NCBI GenBank assembly: GCA_033809995.1
Contig: JAPXKQ010000001.1
Coordinates: 1-64,000, forward strand
DNA: 64,000 nucleotides
Reading direction: 5' to 3'
DNA from: Paratissierella sp033809995
GTDB lineage: Bacteria; Bacillota; Clostridia; Tissierellales; Tissierellaceae
The notes under the pieces were generated by a model. It saw only the letters and a program-made list of their open reading frames with translations, did not search any database and was not told the origin of the DNA. Each line of letters begins with the position of its first letter. The first letter of the stretch is position 1. Made by a program: the position numbers and the translations under genes. Below are positions 1 through 7,517 of this stretch, one piece after another.

Positions 1-39
1 AACATAATCTCTCAATAACTCTTTAGAAACTTTCGACAT
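1..39 (-). CDS. 5' end of an unidentified gene (truncated by window edge)
   Basis: Only the first 13 codons are visible, reading MSKVSKELLRDYV before the window ends. The ATG is at 39-37 on the minus strand, and an AGGAGGAG ribosome site (54-47) lies 7 nt upstream, so a real start is well supported. The visible residues are too few to name the protein. The 136 bp to the next gene (40-175) contain the upstream region of this gene and nothing else that I recognise. Confidence 0.6.
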   Translation of the reverse strand, partial: MSKVSKELLRDYV

Positions 40-175
40 AAAAATACTCCTCCTTGTAATTATTGGTTTATTTATCTATTCCAATTATTAACAAAGAAGA
101 GTACCTTTTATACAGTTTACACAAAATTATTTACAGGCTCATGTAGTATTAACTAACATGGGAATTTGATTTAGA

Positions 176-433
176 TTAAACTATATGTCCTTCGATTCTT
201 GCCTTAACCTCCTGTGGTGTTAAACCTTCTGCACTTATCACTGGGGATTTAGTTTCTGTATCACTAATACCAAGCATATCCGTATTCATTCCTGAAGTTA
301 CTATAGCATCTAGTCCGCCTAATTTCGAAATATTATCATCTATGGATTCACTAAGTATTTCTACAGAGTATCCTTCTTCTCGTAAAAAATCAGCCACATT
401 TGTCAAACCGAATTCTACACCAATTTTCTTCAT
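176..433 (-). CDS. YkuS-like small protein (UPF0180 family)
   Basis: An 85-residue soluble protein whose N-terminus (KIGVEFGLTNVADFLREEGY) has the pattern of Bacillus YkuS/UPF0180, a family of small spore-former proteins without an assigned reaction. A central GLDAIVTSGMNTDMLGI stretch suggests a compact alpha/beta fold. AGGAGG precedes the ATG. It begins 15 bp after the tlp stop and is probably cotranscribed with tlp from the forespore-type promoter upstream. Family membership is from remembered sequence similarity; the function is unknown. Confidence 0.75.
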   Translation of the reverse strand: MKKIGVEFGLTNVADFLREEGYSVEILSESIDDNISKLGGLDAIVTSGMNTDMLGISDTETKSPVISAEGLTPQEVKARIEGHIV

Positions 434-448
434 AGTATCCTCCTGCGA

Positions 449-691
449 CTATTTATAGCCCTTTTCTTTATCAATAGCTTCATCTTTAATTTCATCTTTC
501 ATGCCTTCTAGAGATTCCAATCTTCTTTCATTTTTAGCAATTAGATCTTCTTTCATTTGCTCATTTTCTGTACCTCTAATTACTTCCTGAGCCCTTCTGT
601 AATTTTCAATAGTGTTGTCGATATTAAATTGAATTTTATCTACATTATCTGTTCTATCGTCTGGTTTTGGTTTATTGCTCATAGTCGTCAT
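449..691 (-). CDS. tlp: Small acid-soluble spore protein Tlp
   Basis: An 80-residue, highly charged protein that matches the Tlp family along its length: the PDDRTDNVDKIQ segment, NTIENYRRAQE, KNERRLESLEGMKDEIKDE and a terminal GYK are all Tlp hallmarks. Tlp is made in the forespore and sits in the spore core. The start is uncertain: the ATG at 691 lies only 2-3 nt from the GGAG site, whereas the in-frame ATG at 682 (MSNKPKP) has about 11 nt spacing. A sigma-G-like promoter upstream (731-759) fits the expected timing. This gene is the clearest sign that the organism forms endospores. Confidence 0.88.
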   Translation of the reverse strand: MTTMSNKPKPDDRTDNVDKIQFNIDNTIENYRRAQEVIRGTENEQMKEDLIAKNERRLESLEGMKDEIKDEAIDKEKGYK

Positions 692-730
692 CTCTCCTTC
701 TTTTATTTAATAAAAACAAGTAATCAAATT

Positions 731-759
731 TAGTATGTGAGGTAGACTTTTAATTATGC
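731..759 (-). promoter_or_regulatory. Forespore (sigma-G/F type) promoter of tlp-ykuS
   Basis: On the minus strand GCATA (759-755) is followed after 17 bp by CATACTA (737-731). This fits the sigma-G pattern GYATR, about 18 bp, CATNNTA. It lies about 40 bp upstream of tlp, a gene known to be forespore-expressed in Bacillus. Identified by motif reading only. Confidence 0.6.
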
Positions 760-835
760 AAATTAGTATTATTAATAAATGTTTAAATAACCTTTTTATG
801 AAAATAAAATTTTAATTTTAAATTTAAGAATATTT

Positions 836-891
836 TTTCCTATTACTAGGAAACCTTTACTTTATTAAATTAAAGAAAGATATTATATAAT
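836..891 (+). promoter_or_regulatory. Candidate activator site and promoter of the PTS operon
   Basis: A perfect palindrome, TTTCCTA-TTAC-TAGGAAA (836-853), lies just upstream of a TATAAT box (886-891) that has no good -35 partner. A weak -35 with a palindrome immediately upstream is typical of an activator-dependent promoter. The PRD regulator encoded at 4040 is the obvious candidate activator. A start site predicted from this -10 would leave an unusually short leader before the ATG at 914, so the exact promoter remains uncertain. Confidence 0.35.
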
Positions 892-913
892 TATTATAAA
901 GGCGGTGTTAACA

Positions 914-1231
914 ATGGATGATATGGAAATGGTTATTTTTGATATAATAACAGCTTCTGGTGACGCAATGAATTTAGTGATGGAAGCTTTAGATTTAATC
1001 GCAGATAAAGATATTAATTTAGCAAAAGAAAAACTTATAAGCTCAAAAGAATATATATTAAAGGCTCATAAAAGACAGACGGAATTAATAGTAAAAGCGG
1101 CAAATGGTGAGCCTCAGCCTATGTCTATACTAATGGTTCACGCGCAGGACCATTTGATGAATGTTATGTTAGCAAGCCAAATGGCTGACAAGATAATCAA
1201 AATTTTTGATAAATGGGGGTTAGACTCTTAA
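914..1231 (+). CDS. PTS system lactose/cellobiose-family IIA component
   Basis: A 105-residue all-helical IIA protein of the lactose/cellobiose PTS class. It carries the phosphoryl group from HPr to IIB. The signature MVHAQDHLM places the phosphorylated histidine at H76, and the length is normal for the family. The ATG at 914 is preferred over the GTG at 905 because the AAAGGCGG ribosome site (898-905) then has 8 nt spacing. Its stop overlaps the next ATG (TAATG), so it is translationally coupled to the hydrolase. IIC and IIB follow at 2340 and 3663. The sugar cannot be deduced from the sequence, but the neighbouring hydrolase suggests an amino-sugar conjugate. Confidence 0.9.
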   Translation: MDDMEMVIFDIITASGDAMNLVMEALDLIADKDINLAKEKLISSKEYILKAHKRQTELIVKAANGEPQPMSILMVHAQDHLMNVMLASQMADKIIKIFDKWGLDS

Positions 1232-2181
1232 TGAAAGGATGGGCAATGATTGGAACTTGGAGAATGGCTTTTGAAGGGATTGTAAAGGCATCAAAGTTCT
1301 TATACGAAGATAGTAGTGCTGACGATGCAATAGAAATAGCTATTAAAGAGGTAGAGGACTATCCATTCTATAAGTCAGTTGGATATGGTGGACTTCCAAA
1401 TGAACTAGGAGAGGTAGAATTAGATGCTGCTTTCATGAATGGTAATACTTTAGGAGTGGGAGCAGTAGCAGCAGTTAAAAATTGTAAGAATCCTATAAGT
1501 ATAGCCAGAAAGTTAAGTAAAGAAAGATTTAATTCTTTTTTAGTTGGAGATGGTGCAGAGAGATATGCCACCATAGAAGGATTCAAAAAAAGAAATATGT
1601 TATCAGATAGAGCAATCCTTCATTATGAAAAGCGTAGAAGAGATATAATAGAGAAAAATTTAAGTCCATATGATGGACACGATACTGTTGGTATGATTGC
1701 TTTAGATAAAAATAGACACATGGCTGTAGGTACATCAACTAGTGGTCTATTTATGAAAAAGCCGGGAAGAGTAGGAGATTCTCCAATAGTAGGTTCAGGT
1801 TTTTATGTAGATGAAAAAATAGGTGGTGCAAGTTGTACTGGTTTAGGGGAAGATATTATGAAGGGTTGTCTAGCATATGAAGCAGTACGAAGGATGGAAG
1901 AGGGGCTTTTACCAAATGAAGTTGCTCAACCTTTAGTAAATGAATTTGTAAGGAAACTTGAAGATCGTCAAGGTAAGGCTGGGGCCATTTCTATTATTGT
2001 AATGAATAAGGATGGGAATTGGGCTATAGGAACAAATGTAGAATTTTCATTTGTTGTATCAAGGGAAGATGAGGAACCCATCATTTATGTAGCATCAATA
2101 ATAGAAAATCAAGTCCAGATAAGCAAAGCAACAAAGGAGTTTTTAGAAGCTTACCAAAAACGAATAACAAGTCCAATATAA
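1231..2181 (+). CDS. N4-(beta-N-acetylglucosaminyl)-L-asparaginase-like Ntn hydrolase
   Basis: A 316-residue member of the glycosylasparaginase/isoaspartyl peptidase (Ntn-hydrolase) family. These enzymes are made as precursors that self-cleave before a catalytic threonine. Here the HDTVGMIALD motif puts that residue at T152, close to the middle as expected. The N-terminal GTWRMAFEG segment and the GDSPIVGSGFYVD segment are glycosylasparaginase-like. There is no signal peptide, so it acts in the cytoplasm. It lies between PTS components, which suggests that the transported substrate is the GlcNAc-asparagine remnant of N-glycoproteins or a related glycoside. The start ATG overlaps the IIA stop; an internal ATG at 1246 also has a good ribosome site. 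An isoaspartyl dipeptidase is the alternative. Confidence 0.82.
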   Translation: MKGWAMIGTWRMAFEGIVKASKFLYEDSSADDAIEIAIKEVEDYPFYKSVGYGGLPNELGEVELDAAFMNGNTLGVGAVAAVKNCKNPISIARKLSKERFNSFLVGDGAERYATIEGFKKRNMLSDRAILHYEKRRRDIIEKNLSPYDGHDTVGMIALDKNRHMAVGTSTSGLFMKKPGRVGDSPIVGSGFYVDEKIGGASCTGLGEDIMKGCLAYEAVRRMEEGLLPNEVAQPLVNEFVRKLEDRQGKAGAISIIVMNKDGNWAIGTNVEFSFVVSREDEEPIIYVASIIENQVQISKATKEFLEAYQKRITSPI

Positions 2182-2301
2182 CGAGGCGAAAAAATTGCCC
2201 CAATTTTATAAGTAACTGGTTAGAATCTTGTGATATTCGGGAGCATGTAATCCCCGCCTCGTTGAAACGCTCGGGTAGGTTTTTGCAATGGTGCAAAAAC
2301 C
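2180..2301 (+). other. Structured intercistronic RNA element within the PTS operon
   Basis: Two features fill the 158-bp gap between the hydrolase and IIC. Nine-base arms AACGAGGCG (2180-2188) and CGCCTCGTT (2255-2263) enclose 66 nt. A 10-bp hairpin GGTTTTTGCA/TGCAAAAACC with an ATGG loop follows at 2278-2301. No U-run follows, so it is not a normal terminator. It may be an mRNA processing or stability element or a small inserted repeat. Confidence 0.5.
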
Positions 2302-2339
2302 CCTATTGAAAATCTTGTTATAAAAGAAAGGAGAATAGT

Positions 2340-3659
2340 ATGGAAAAGTTAAGTAAGTTTTTAGAGGAAAAGCTTATGCCTTGGGGTGTGAAACTAGCAG
2401 GGAATAAGTACATCGCCGCAATACGTGATACTTTTATTACCTTTATGCCATTCTTAATTATTGGGTCAATATTCATCATCATTCAAGACTTTCCATTACA
2501 AGCATGGCAGGATGCACAACCAAGAATATTTGGGGATTGGTTCAATCAATTTATTATTTTACCAAAACGAGTAACCTATGATATTATGTCACTATATATA
2601 GTAGCTGGTATGGGTTATCGTATGTCCAGGAATTATAAAAAGTTAGATTCCATAACTTCAGCATTTTTATCTTTATCCACTTTTGTACTATTAACACCAA
2701 TTACTACCTCTGTTACAATAGATGGAGTAGCACATGAGGTATCAAGAGTTATAACAATTGGAGGATGGTTTGGTACAAACGGAATTCTAGTAGCACTTTT
2801 AGTGGGAATTGTTGTTACGGAATGTTATAGATGGTTTATAGAAAGAAATATAACATTTAAAATGCCTGAAGGTGTTCCACCTGCAGTAAATAGGGCATTT
2901 GCAGCTTTAATACCTGGATTTGTTATTTTATCAGTTGCATTATTTATTAATTACCTATTCCGTCAAACTAGTTATGGGAATATACATGAACTAATTTATA
3001 CATTTGTAGGATTACCAATCCAAAATTTGGTTGCAAATAACATAATAGGTGCTATACTTACAGTAACATTTATTTCATTATTCTGGTTTATAGGTTTAAA
3101 CGGAGGTTCCATAGTAAATGGTATACTAAGACCTTTCTGGGTACCGCTACAAGAAGCGAACATGTTAGCTATTGAAAAGGGTCAAGCGGTCCCCAATATT
3201 ATTACTGAACAGTTTTTCGATTTGGTTTGGATAGGTGGAGCGGGTGCTACATTAGCGGTAGTAATCTTTTTAACATTTAGAGCAAAATCAAAACAATATA
3301 AAGAAATAGGTAAAGTATCCTTATTGCCTGGATTGTTTAATATAAATGAACCTGTTATGTTTGGTATGCCAATAGTTTTAAATCCGTTTTATATAATACC
3401 TTTAATTCTAGGTCCAGTAGCAATTACAATCGTAAACTATATAGCAATGGCTCTTAACTTTGTAGCTAGACCAACTGGTGTAATAGTACCTTGGTCTACA
3501 CCACCATTAATACAAGGGTTTTTAATAACAGGACATTTAAGTGGTGCTATATTACAATTGGTGGATATGGTAGTTGTTTTCTTAATATGGGCACCATTTA
3601 TTATGGCAATGGATAAGAAATTAAGTCAGGAAGAATCAGCTGAGGCGCAAAAGGAGTAA
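2340..3659 (+). CDS. PTS system lactose/cellobiose-family IIC permease
   Basis: A 439-residue polytopic membrane protein with the N-terminal pattern of CelB-type IIC proteins (FLEEKLMPWGVKLAGNKYIAAIRDTFITFMPFLIIGS), about ten hydrophobic segments, and the substrate-site region PGLFNINEPVMFGMPIVLNP typical of this class. It moves the sugar across the membrane while IIB phosphorylates it. The ribosome site AAAGGAG precedes the ATG. The gap to IIB is only 3 bp. It is a separate IIC protein, not fused to IIB, and the length is usual for the family. Confidence 0.93.
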   Translation: MEKLSKFLEEKLMPWGVKLAGNKYIAAIRDTFITFMPFLIIGSIFIIIQDFPLQAWQDAQPRIFGDWFNQFIILPKRVTYDIMSLYIVAGMGYRMSRNYKKLDSITSAFLSLSTFVLLTPITTSVTIDGVAHEVSRVITIGGWFGTNGILVALLVGIVVTECYRWFIERNITFKMPEGVPPAVNRAFAALIPGFVILSVALFINYLFRQTSYGNIHELIYTFVGLPIQNLVANNIIGAILTVTFISLFWFIGLNGGSIVNGILRPFWVPLQEANMLAIEKGQAVPNIITEQFFDLVWIGGAGATLAVVIFLTFRAKSKQYKEIGKVSLLPGLFNINEPVMFGMPIVLNPFYIIPLILGPVAITIVNYIAMALNFVARPTGVIVPWSTPPLIQGFLITGHLSGAILQLVDMVVVFLIWAPFIMAMDKKLSQEESAEAQKE

Positions 3660-3662
3660 GAT

Positions 3663-3959
3663 ATGAATATATTATTGATATGTTATGCTGGAATGTCAAC
3701 TAGCTTATTAATTAAGAAATTAGAGAAAACAGCTAAAGAAAAAGATTTAAACTATACATTTGATGCAATTGGGACATTTGATTTTGACGATTATATAGAA
3801 GAACATAAGGTAGACTATATACTAGTTGGACCTCAGGCAAGGCATATGTTCAAGGAGTTAGAGTTAAAAGTTATAAATCTAAATATTCCAATTAAGGTAA
3901 TAGATTCACTCCACTACGGGAGAATGGATGCAGACGCAATATTATCTATGCTAGATTAG
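3663..3959 (+). CDS. PTS system lactose/cellobiose-family IIB component
   Basis: A 98-residue cytoplasmic IIB protein. The N-terminal beta strand and phosphocysteine loop read MNILLICYAGMSTSLL, with C7 as the phosphorylated residue, and GPQARHMF lies in the second half as in cellobiose IIB proteins. It accepts phosphate from IIA (914) and passes it to the sugar in IIC (2340). It is the last structural gene before a terminator. The length is normal and nothing is missing. Confidence 0.92.
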   Translation: MNILLICYAGMSTSLLIKKLEKTAKEKDLNYTFDAIGTFDFDDYIEEHKVDYILVGPQARHMFKELELKVINLNIPIKVIDSLHYGRMDADAILSMLD

Positions 3960-3960
3960 A

Positions 3961-4017
3961 AAAGCATAAACTGATTGATAATACAAAAATATCAATCAGT
4001 TTCTTTGCTTTATTTTA
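3961..4017 (+). terminator. Rho-independent terminator after PTS IIB
   Basis: Perfect arms AAACTGATTGATA (3969-3981) and TATCAATCAGTTT (3991-4003) are flanked by an outer AAAGCA/TGCTTT pairing and a T-rich tail. It separates the PTS genes from the regulator at 4040, which may also be reached by read-through. Confidence 0.75.
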
Positions 4018-4039
4018 AAACATAATAGGTGGAGATTTT

Positions 4040-5914
4040 ATGTTGCTAAAACGTCAAAAAGATCTTATAGCTTATTTAGAGAAACAAAATGGAGAAGTTT
4101 CTGGTAATGAGCTTGCCAAGTTTTTTGGTGTATCCGATAGAACCATTAGGTCAGATATTCAAAAAATAAATAGCTTTTATAATACTGAAAAAATAATTGG
4201 TAACAGAAAGGGCTATTACTTAAATCCCCAAAAATGCCAAAATATAAGGTCAACAACGTTACCGCAGACTAGTCAAGAAAGAACCATATATATATTAAGA
4301 AAAGCTTTATTTGATGGATTTGTTGAATTGTATGATATAAGTGATGAATTATATGTTAGTAATATAGTAATAGAGCAGGATATTAAGAAATTACAAGAAA
4401 CATTAGAACCGTTACAATTGAAGATATTAAGAAAAGATAATAAATATTATTTAGAAGGTAATGAAGAAGATAAAAGAAAATTATTTAGACACTTACTCGA
4501 AAAGGAAACTAAGGATAGTTTTTTAAATATAGATAAATTGTCAACGATTTTTATTAATTTTGATTTAATTAGGGTACAGGAGATTTTTGATAAACTTATA
4601 GAAGAGTATAATTTTAAATTCAATGGTATAGCATACCAGTTAGTTCTAATTCACATAGGAATAGCCTTAGAGAGGATTTATAATGGCTATTATATTTATC
4701 AAACACCTCAAGTAAACTTAAAGTATTTAGGTAAGGAAGCAAACATTGCTAAGAAATTATTTGAAGAAGTGGGTGATTTGTTAGGATGTAAAATCCCTGA
4801 GCAAGAGGTAGTGGCATTTGCACTTCTATTGTTAGGAAATAAGGTAAGCAGTAAAACATATGAGATAAATTTAGTTGAAATTGAAAAGTTTTGTGAAAAG
4901 GGCATACAACATTTAAATAATGAGTTTCAAATAAATTTAATTTGTGACGACGAACTTAGAATAGGCTTATCTCTACACTTGGCATCAATGTTGGAAAGGC
5001 TCTCTCATAAGGTAGGAGTTAGAAATGTTTTATTAGAAGAAATAAAAAGGAATTATCCATTAACTTTTGAAATGGCAATTAAATTTTCAGATTTAATATC
5101 AAAGGAATTTAATTTGGAAATAAGTGAAAATGAAATAGGGTTTATAGCTTTACATTTGGGAGTAGGTTATGAAAGGCAAAATAAATCTAATAAATATAAT
5201 GTTTTAATTGTACATCCTTACGAAAATGCTTTTGGGAATTCAATGGTGTCCAAAATAAGACATCATTTTGATGATAGGTTGATAATAGTGGATTTATTAA
5301 ATTATGTTGAGATGGAAGATTTAGAAAAGTTAAATCTAGACTTTATTATATCTACTATTGATTTAAACCTGAATATTCCGACTGTTGTAATATCCCCATC
5401 GTTTAATACATATGATTTGGACAGGTTGAATAAACATATTAAAAATCTAGACCAGATTTCTGTTAAGGAAGAAATAAAAAAGAACTTATCTAATTTCTTT
5501 GATTCAAGATTTTTCTTTAAGGATATAACATTAGAAAATAGTCAAAAAATAATAAAATTTTTATGCAATCAGTTGGAGAAGGGTGGTATTGTAGATAAAG
5601 GTTTTTTAGAATCAGTTCTAATAAGAGAGGAGATATCACCAACTTCATTTGAACAATTTTTTGCAGTTCCTCATCCAATGGAATTTAGTGCAAACGAAAC
5701 AAAGGTAGCTATAGCAATCTTAAAAAGACCTATACAATGGGGGAATTATTCAGTTAAATTGGTAATGTTATTTGCTGTTAAAAAAGAACATAGAAAATAC
5801 ATTAAAACATTATATGCTATGATAAGTGATGTTTTATTACAAAAGGAGACATTTGAACAATTGATTTATTGTGAGGATTGCAATGATTTTATTTCAGTAT
5901 TTTTTAATGTATAA
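4040..5914 (+). CDS. PRD-domain transcriptional activator (MtlR/LicR-like)
   Basis: A 624-residue multidomain PTS regulator. It begins with a DeoR/HTH_11-type helix-turn-helix (about residues 5-55, GNELAKFFGVSDRTIRSDIQKI), then a second winged-helix-like region (about 80-160). Two PRDs follow with conserved histidines in LIHIGIALERI and IALHLGVGYERQ, then a IIB-like domain (about 395-480) and a C-terminal IIA-like domain with VPHPMEF (about 540-624). Such proteins activate PTS operons when not phosphorylated through their PRDs by a IIB protein. The IIB-like domain lacks the usual phosphocysteine: its loop reads VHPYENAFGNS. The gene follows the PTS genes and probably controls the promoter near 836-891. 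Confidence 0.88.
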   Translation: MLLKRQKDLIAYLEKQNGEVSGNELAKFFGVSDRTIRSDIQKINSFYNTEKIIGNRKGYYLNPQKCQNIRSTTLPQTSQERTIYILRKALFDGFVELYDISDELYVSNIVIEQDIKKLQETLEPLQLKILRKDNKYYLEGNEEDKRKLFRHLLEKETKDSFLNIDKLSTIFINFDLIRVQEIFDKLIEEYNFKFNGIAYQLVLIHIGIALERIYNGYYIYQTPQVNLKYLGKEANIAKKLFEEVGDLLGCKIPEQEVVAFALLLLGNKVSSKTYEINLVEIEKFCEKGIQHLNNEFQINLICDDELRIGLSLHLASMLERLSHKVGVRNVLLEEIKRNYPLTFEMAIKFSDLISKEFNLEISENEIGFIALHLGVGYERQNKSNKYNVLIVHPYENAFGNSMVSKIRHHFDDRLIIVDLLNYVEMEDLEKLNLDFIISTIDLNLNIPTVVISPSFNTYDLDRLNKHIKNLDQISVKEEIKKNLSNFFDSRFFFKDITLENSQKIIKFLCNQLEKGGIVDKGFLESVLIREEISPTSFEQFFAVPHPMEFSANETKVAIAILKRPIQWGNYSVKLVMLFAVKKEHRKYIKTLYAMISDVLLQKETFEQLIYCEDCNDFISVFFNV

Positions 5915-5952
5915 TAGTAATGTGTAGTATTTAAAAAGGGGGGTATTAATTT

Positions 5953-6627
5953 ATGCTTGAGATTATTGCATTAACTTTAGAAGAAGCTATAGAAATTGAG
6001 AAATTGGGTGGAACACAAATTGAGCTAATATCAGGCTTTGCTGAAGGAGGGCTAACTCCTAGCTATGGTTTAATTGAAAAAGTAATTGCAAACGTAAAGT
6101 TTCCGGTCAATGTAATGCTAAGACCACATTCAAGAAGCTTTCATTATTCACTATATGATTTGGATGTAATGAAAGAAGACGCTAAGATAATGGACAAGAT
6201 AGGGGTTAAGAATGGAGTTGTAGGAGTATTAGATGAAAATGGTTTACCTGATTTAAAAGCATTGGAATATATCTTGGATAAGACAAATCTTACAATAACA
6301 TTTCATAGAGCGTTTGATGTTTCAAGTGATTTACTTAAGTCCTTAGAGATTCTAAAATCATATGAAAGGGTAAAGACAATTCTTACATCTGGGGGCAATG
6401 GAAAAGCAATAGATAATATAGATATGCTAAAAAGAATAATTGAAAATAGAGGAAATATAGAGATACTATTGGGAAGTGGCGTTAGTATCGATAACATGGA
6501 TGCTTTATATAATGAATTGAAGATTTCTAATTTCCATATTGGCACAGCTGTTAGAGGAAATTATTATAATAACGAAATATCTGAAGAAGAGTTGTTAGAA
6601 GTAGTAGAGAAATATAAACTAAATTAG
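5953..6627 (+). CDS. cutC: CutC family protein
   Basis: A 224-residue TIM-barrel protein with the CutC signatures GGLTPSYGLIEK, VNVMLRPHSRSFHYS and GVVGVLDENGLPD near the N-terminus. CutC was named for copper homeostasis in Escherichia coli, but its biochemical role is disputed. It has no signal peptide. It follows the PRD regulator after 38 bp with a GGGGGG ribosome site and ends at a terminator, so it belongs to the PTS/glycosylasparaginase cluster. That context favours a role in metabolising a glycosylasparaginase product over copper handling; this is inference. Confidence 0.88.
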   Translation: MLEIIALTLEEAIEIEKLGGTQIELISGFAEGGLTPSYGLIEKVIANVKFPVNVMLRPHSRSFHYSLYDLDVMKEDAKIMDKIGVKNGVVGVLDENGLPDLKALEYILDKTNLTITFHRAFDVSSDLLKSLEILKSYERVKTILTSGGNGKAIDNIDMLKRIIENRGNIEILLGSGVSIDNMDALYNELKISNFHIGTAVRGNYYNNEISEEELLEVVEKYKLN

Positions 6628-6641
6628 TGATTAAGAATATA

Positions 6642-6678
6642 AGCAGATGGGTTACTTTCAATCCCCATTTGCTTTTTT
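6642..6678 (+). terminator. Rho-independent terminator after cutC
   Basis: AGCAGATGGG (6642-6651) pairs with CCCATTTGCT (6664-6673), with one G-U pair, followed by a T-run to 6678. It marks the end of the PTS-cutC cluster. Confidence 0.75.
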
Positions 6679-6716
6679 GTTGCTATAGTGGAAAATGTAA
6701 TATTTTTTTAATATTA

Positions 6717-6745
6717 TTGAGAAAATTGACATACAATTATATAAT
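6717..6745 (+). promoter_or_regulatory. Sigma-A promoter of ccdA-tlpA
   Basis: TTGAGA (6717-6722) and TATAAT (6740-6745) are separated by exactly 17 bp, predicting a start near 6752, immediately before the palindrome at 6754. Confidence 0.7.
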
Positions 6746-6753
6746 GTTATTAC

Positions 6754-6770
6754 ATACCCAATATGGGTAT
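6754..6770 (+). promoter_or_regulatory. CsoR/CstR-type operator candidate
   Basis: The 17-bp perfect inverted repeat ATACCCA-ATA-TGGGTAT begins at the predicted transcription start. TACCC/GGGTA half-sites are the hallmark of CsoR/CstR/RcnR-family operators, which respond to Cu(I) or reactive sulfur. Placement just downstream of the -10 box fits repression. No CsoR-family gene is in this window, so the regulator would be encoded elsewhere. Confidence 0.5.
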
Positions 6771-6798
6771 ATGATTATAGTAAGAGGAGGGGTTTTAC

Positions 6799-7506
6799 TT
6801 GCCACAAATACCATTATTAAGAGATGTTTCAATTCCAATCGCATTTTGGGCCGGACTTGCCTCATTTTTTTCACCATGTTTATTACCGATGATACCTGCC
6901 TATATAATGTATATTACTGGGGTAAATATGGAAGATGAACTACAGAAAAGAAGATTATTAGCAATAGTTAGGACTCTAGCATTTGTACTTGGATTTACTA
7001 TCATCTTTATGATAATGGGTACATCAGCAAGCTTTTTGGGTAAGATATTTGCAAAGAATAAAGATATATTTACTAAAGTAAGTGGTCTTTTGATTATATT
7101 GTTCGGATTAAACATGATGGGTATATTAAAATTAAATATTCTAAATATGGAAAAAAGAATGTCTGCTCCAAAAAGAATAAAAAATTGGTTTAGTTCTTTG
7201 CTTATGGGGATGGCATTTGCAGCGGGTTGGACACCTTGCTTTGGACCAGTGCTAGCATCGATACTATTATACGCAAGCGGATCTGCAACAGTCTCAAAAG
7301 GAATATTTTTGCTCTTTATATATTCATTAGGTATGGCGATACCATTTCTATTAACAGCTGTATTTATCAACGTGTTTATTAGACTGATGGAAAGTGCCGA
7401 TAGATTTATGAAATACTTGCCAATGATAAGTGGAATAATTATGGTTATATTTGGAGTATTAGTATTTTTCAACAAGGTTATAAATATAAGTAGAATACTT
7501 TTGTAG
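6799..7506 (+). CDS. ccdA: CcdA/DsbD-family transmembrane thiol-electron carrier
   Basis: A 235-residue membrane protein with about six transmembrane helices and the two conserved cysteines of the CcdA/DsbD-beta family: C27 in FFSPCLLPMIP and a second in GWTPCFGP near residue 147. These proteins pass electrons from cytoplasmic thioredoxin to extracytoplasmic thiol proteins, here presumably the TlpA-like lipoprotein encoded 11 bp downstream. The start is a TTG at 6799 with AGAGGAGGGG about 8 nt upstream; no ATG gives the conserved N-terminus. The length is normal for a stand-alone CcdA. Confidence 0.9.
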   Translation: MPQIPLLRDVSIPIAFWAGLASFFSPCLLPMIPAYIMYITGVNMEDELQKRRLLAIVRTLAFVLGFTIIFMIMGTSASFLGKIFAKNKDIFTKVSGLLIILFGLNMMGILKLNILNMEKRMSAPKRIKNWFSSLLMGMAFAAGWTPCFGPVLASILLYASGSATVSKGIFLLFIYSLGMAIPFLLTAVFINVFIRLMESADRFMKYLPMISGIIMVIFGVLVFFNKVINISRILL

Positions 7507-7517
7507 GGAGTGATAAT

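Noticed and set aside
6726..6745. TTGACA at 6726 as the -35 of the ccdA promoter.
   Set aside because: It lies only 8 bp from the TATAAT. TTGAGA at 6717 has the correct 17-bp spacing.
6627..6938. Open frame of 103 codons overlapping the start of ccdA.
   Set aside because: It runs through the terminator, promoter and operator and then the ccdA frame shifted; no ribosome site and no protein-like composition.
6900..7475. 191-codon frame antisense to ccdA.
   Set aside because: It mirrors the CcdA codons, with no ribosome site; ccdA has all family motifs.
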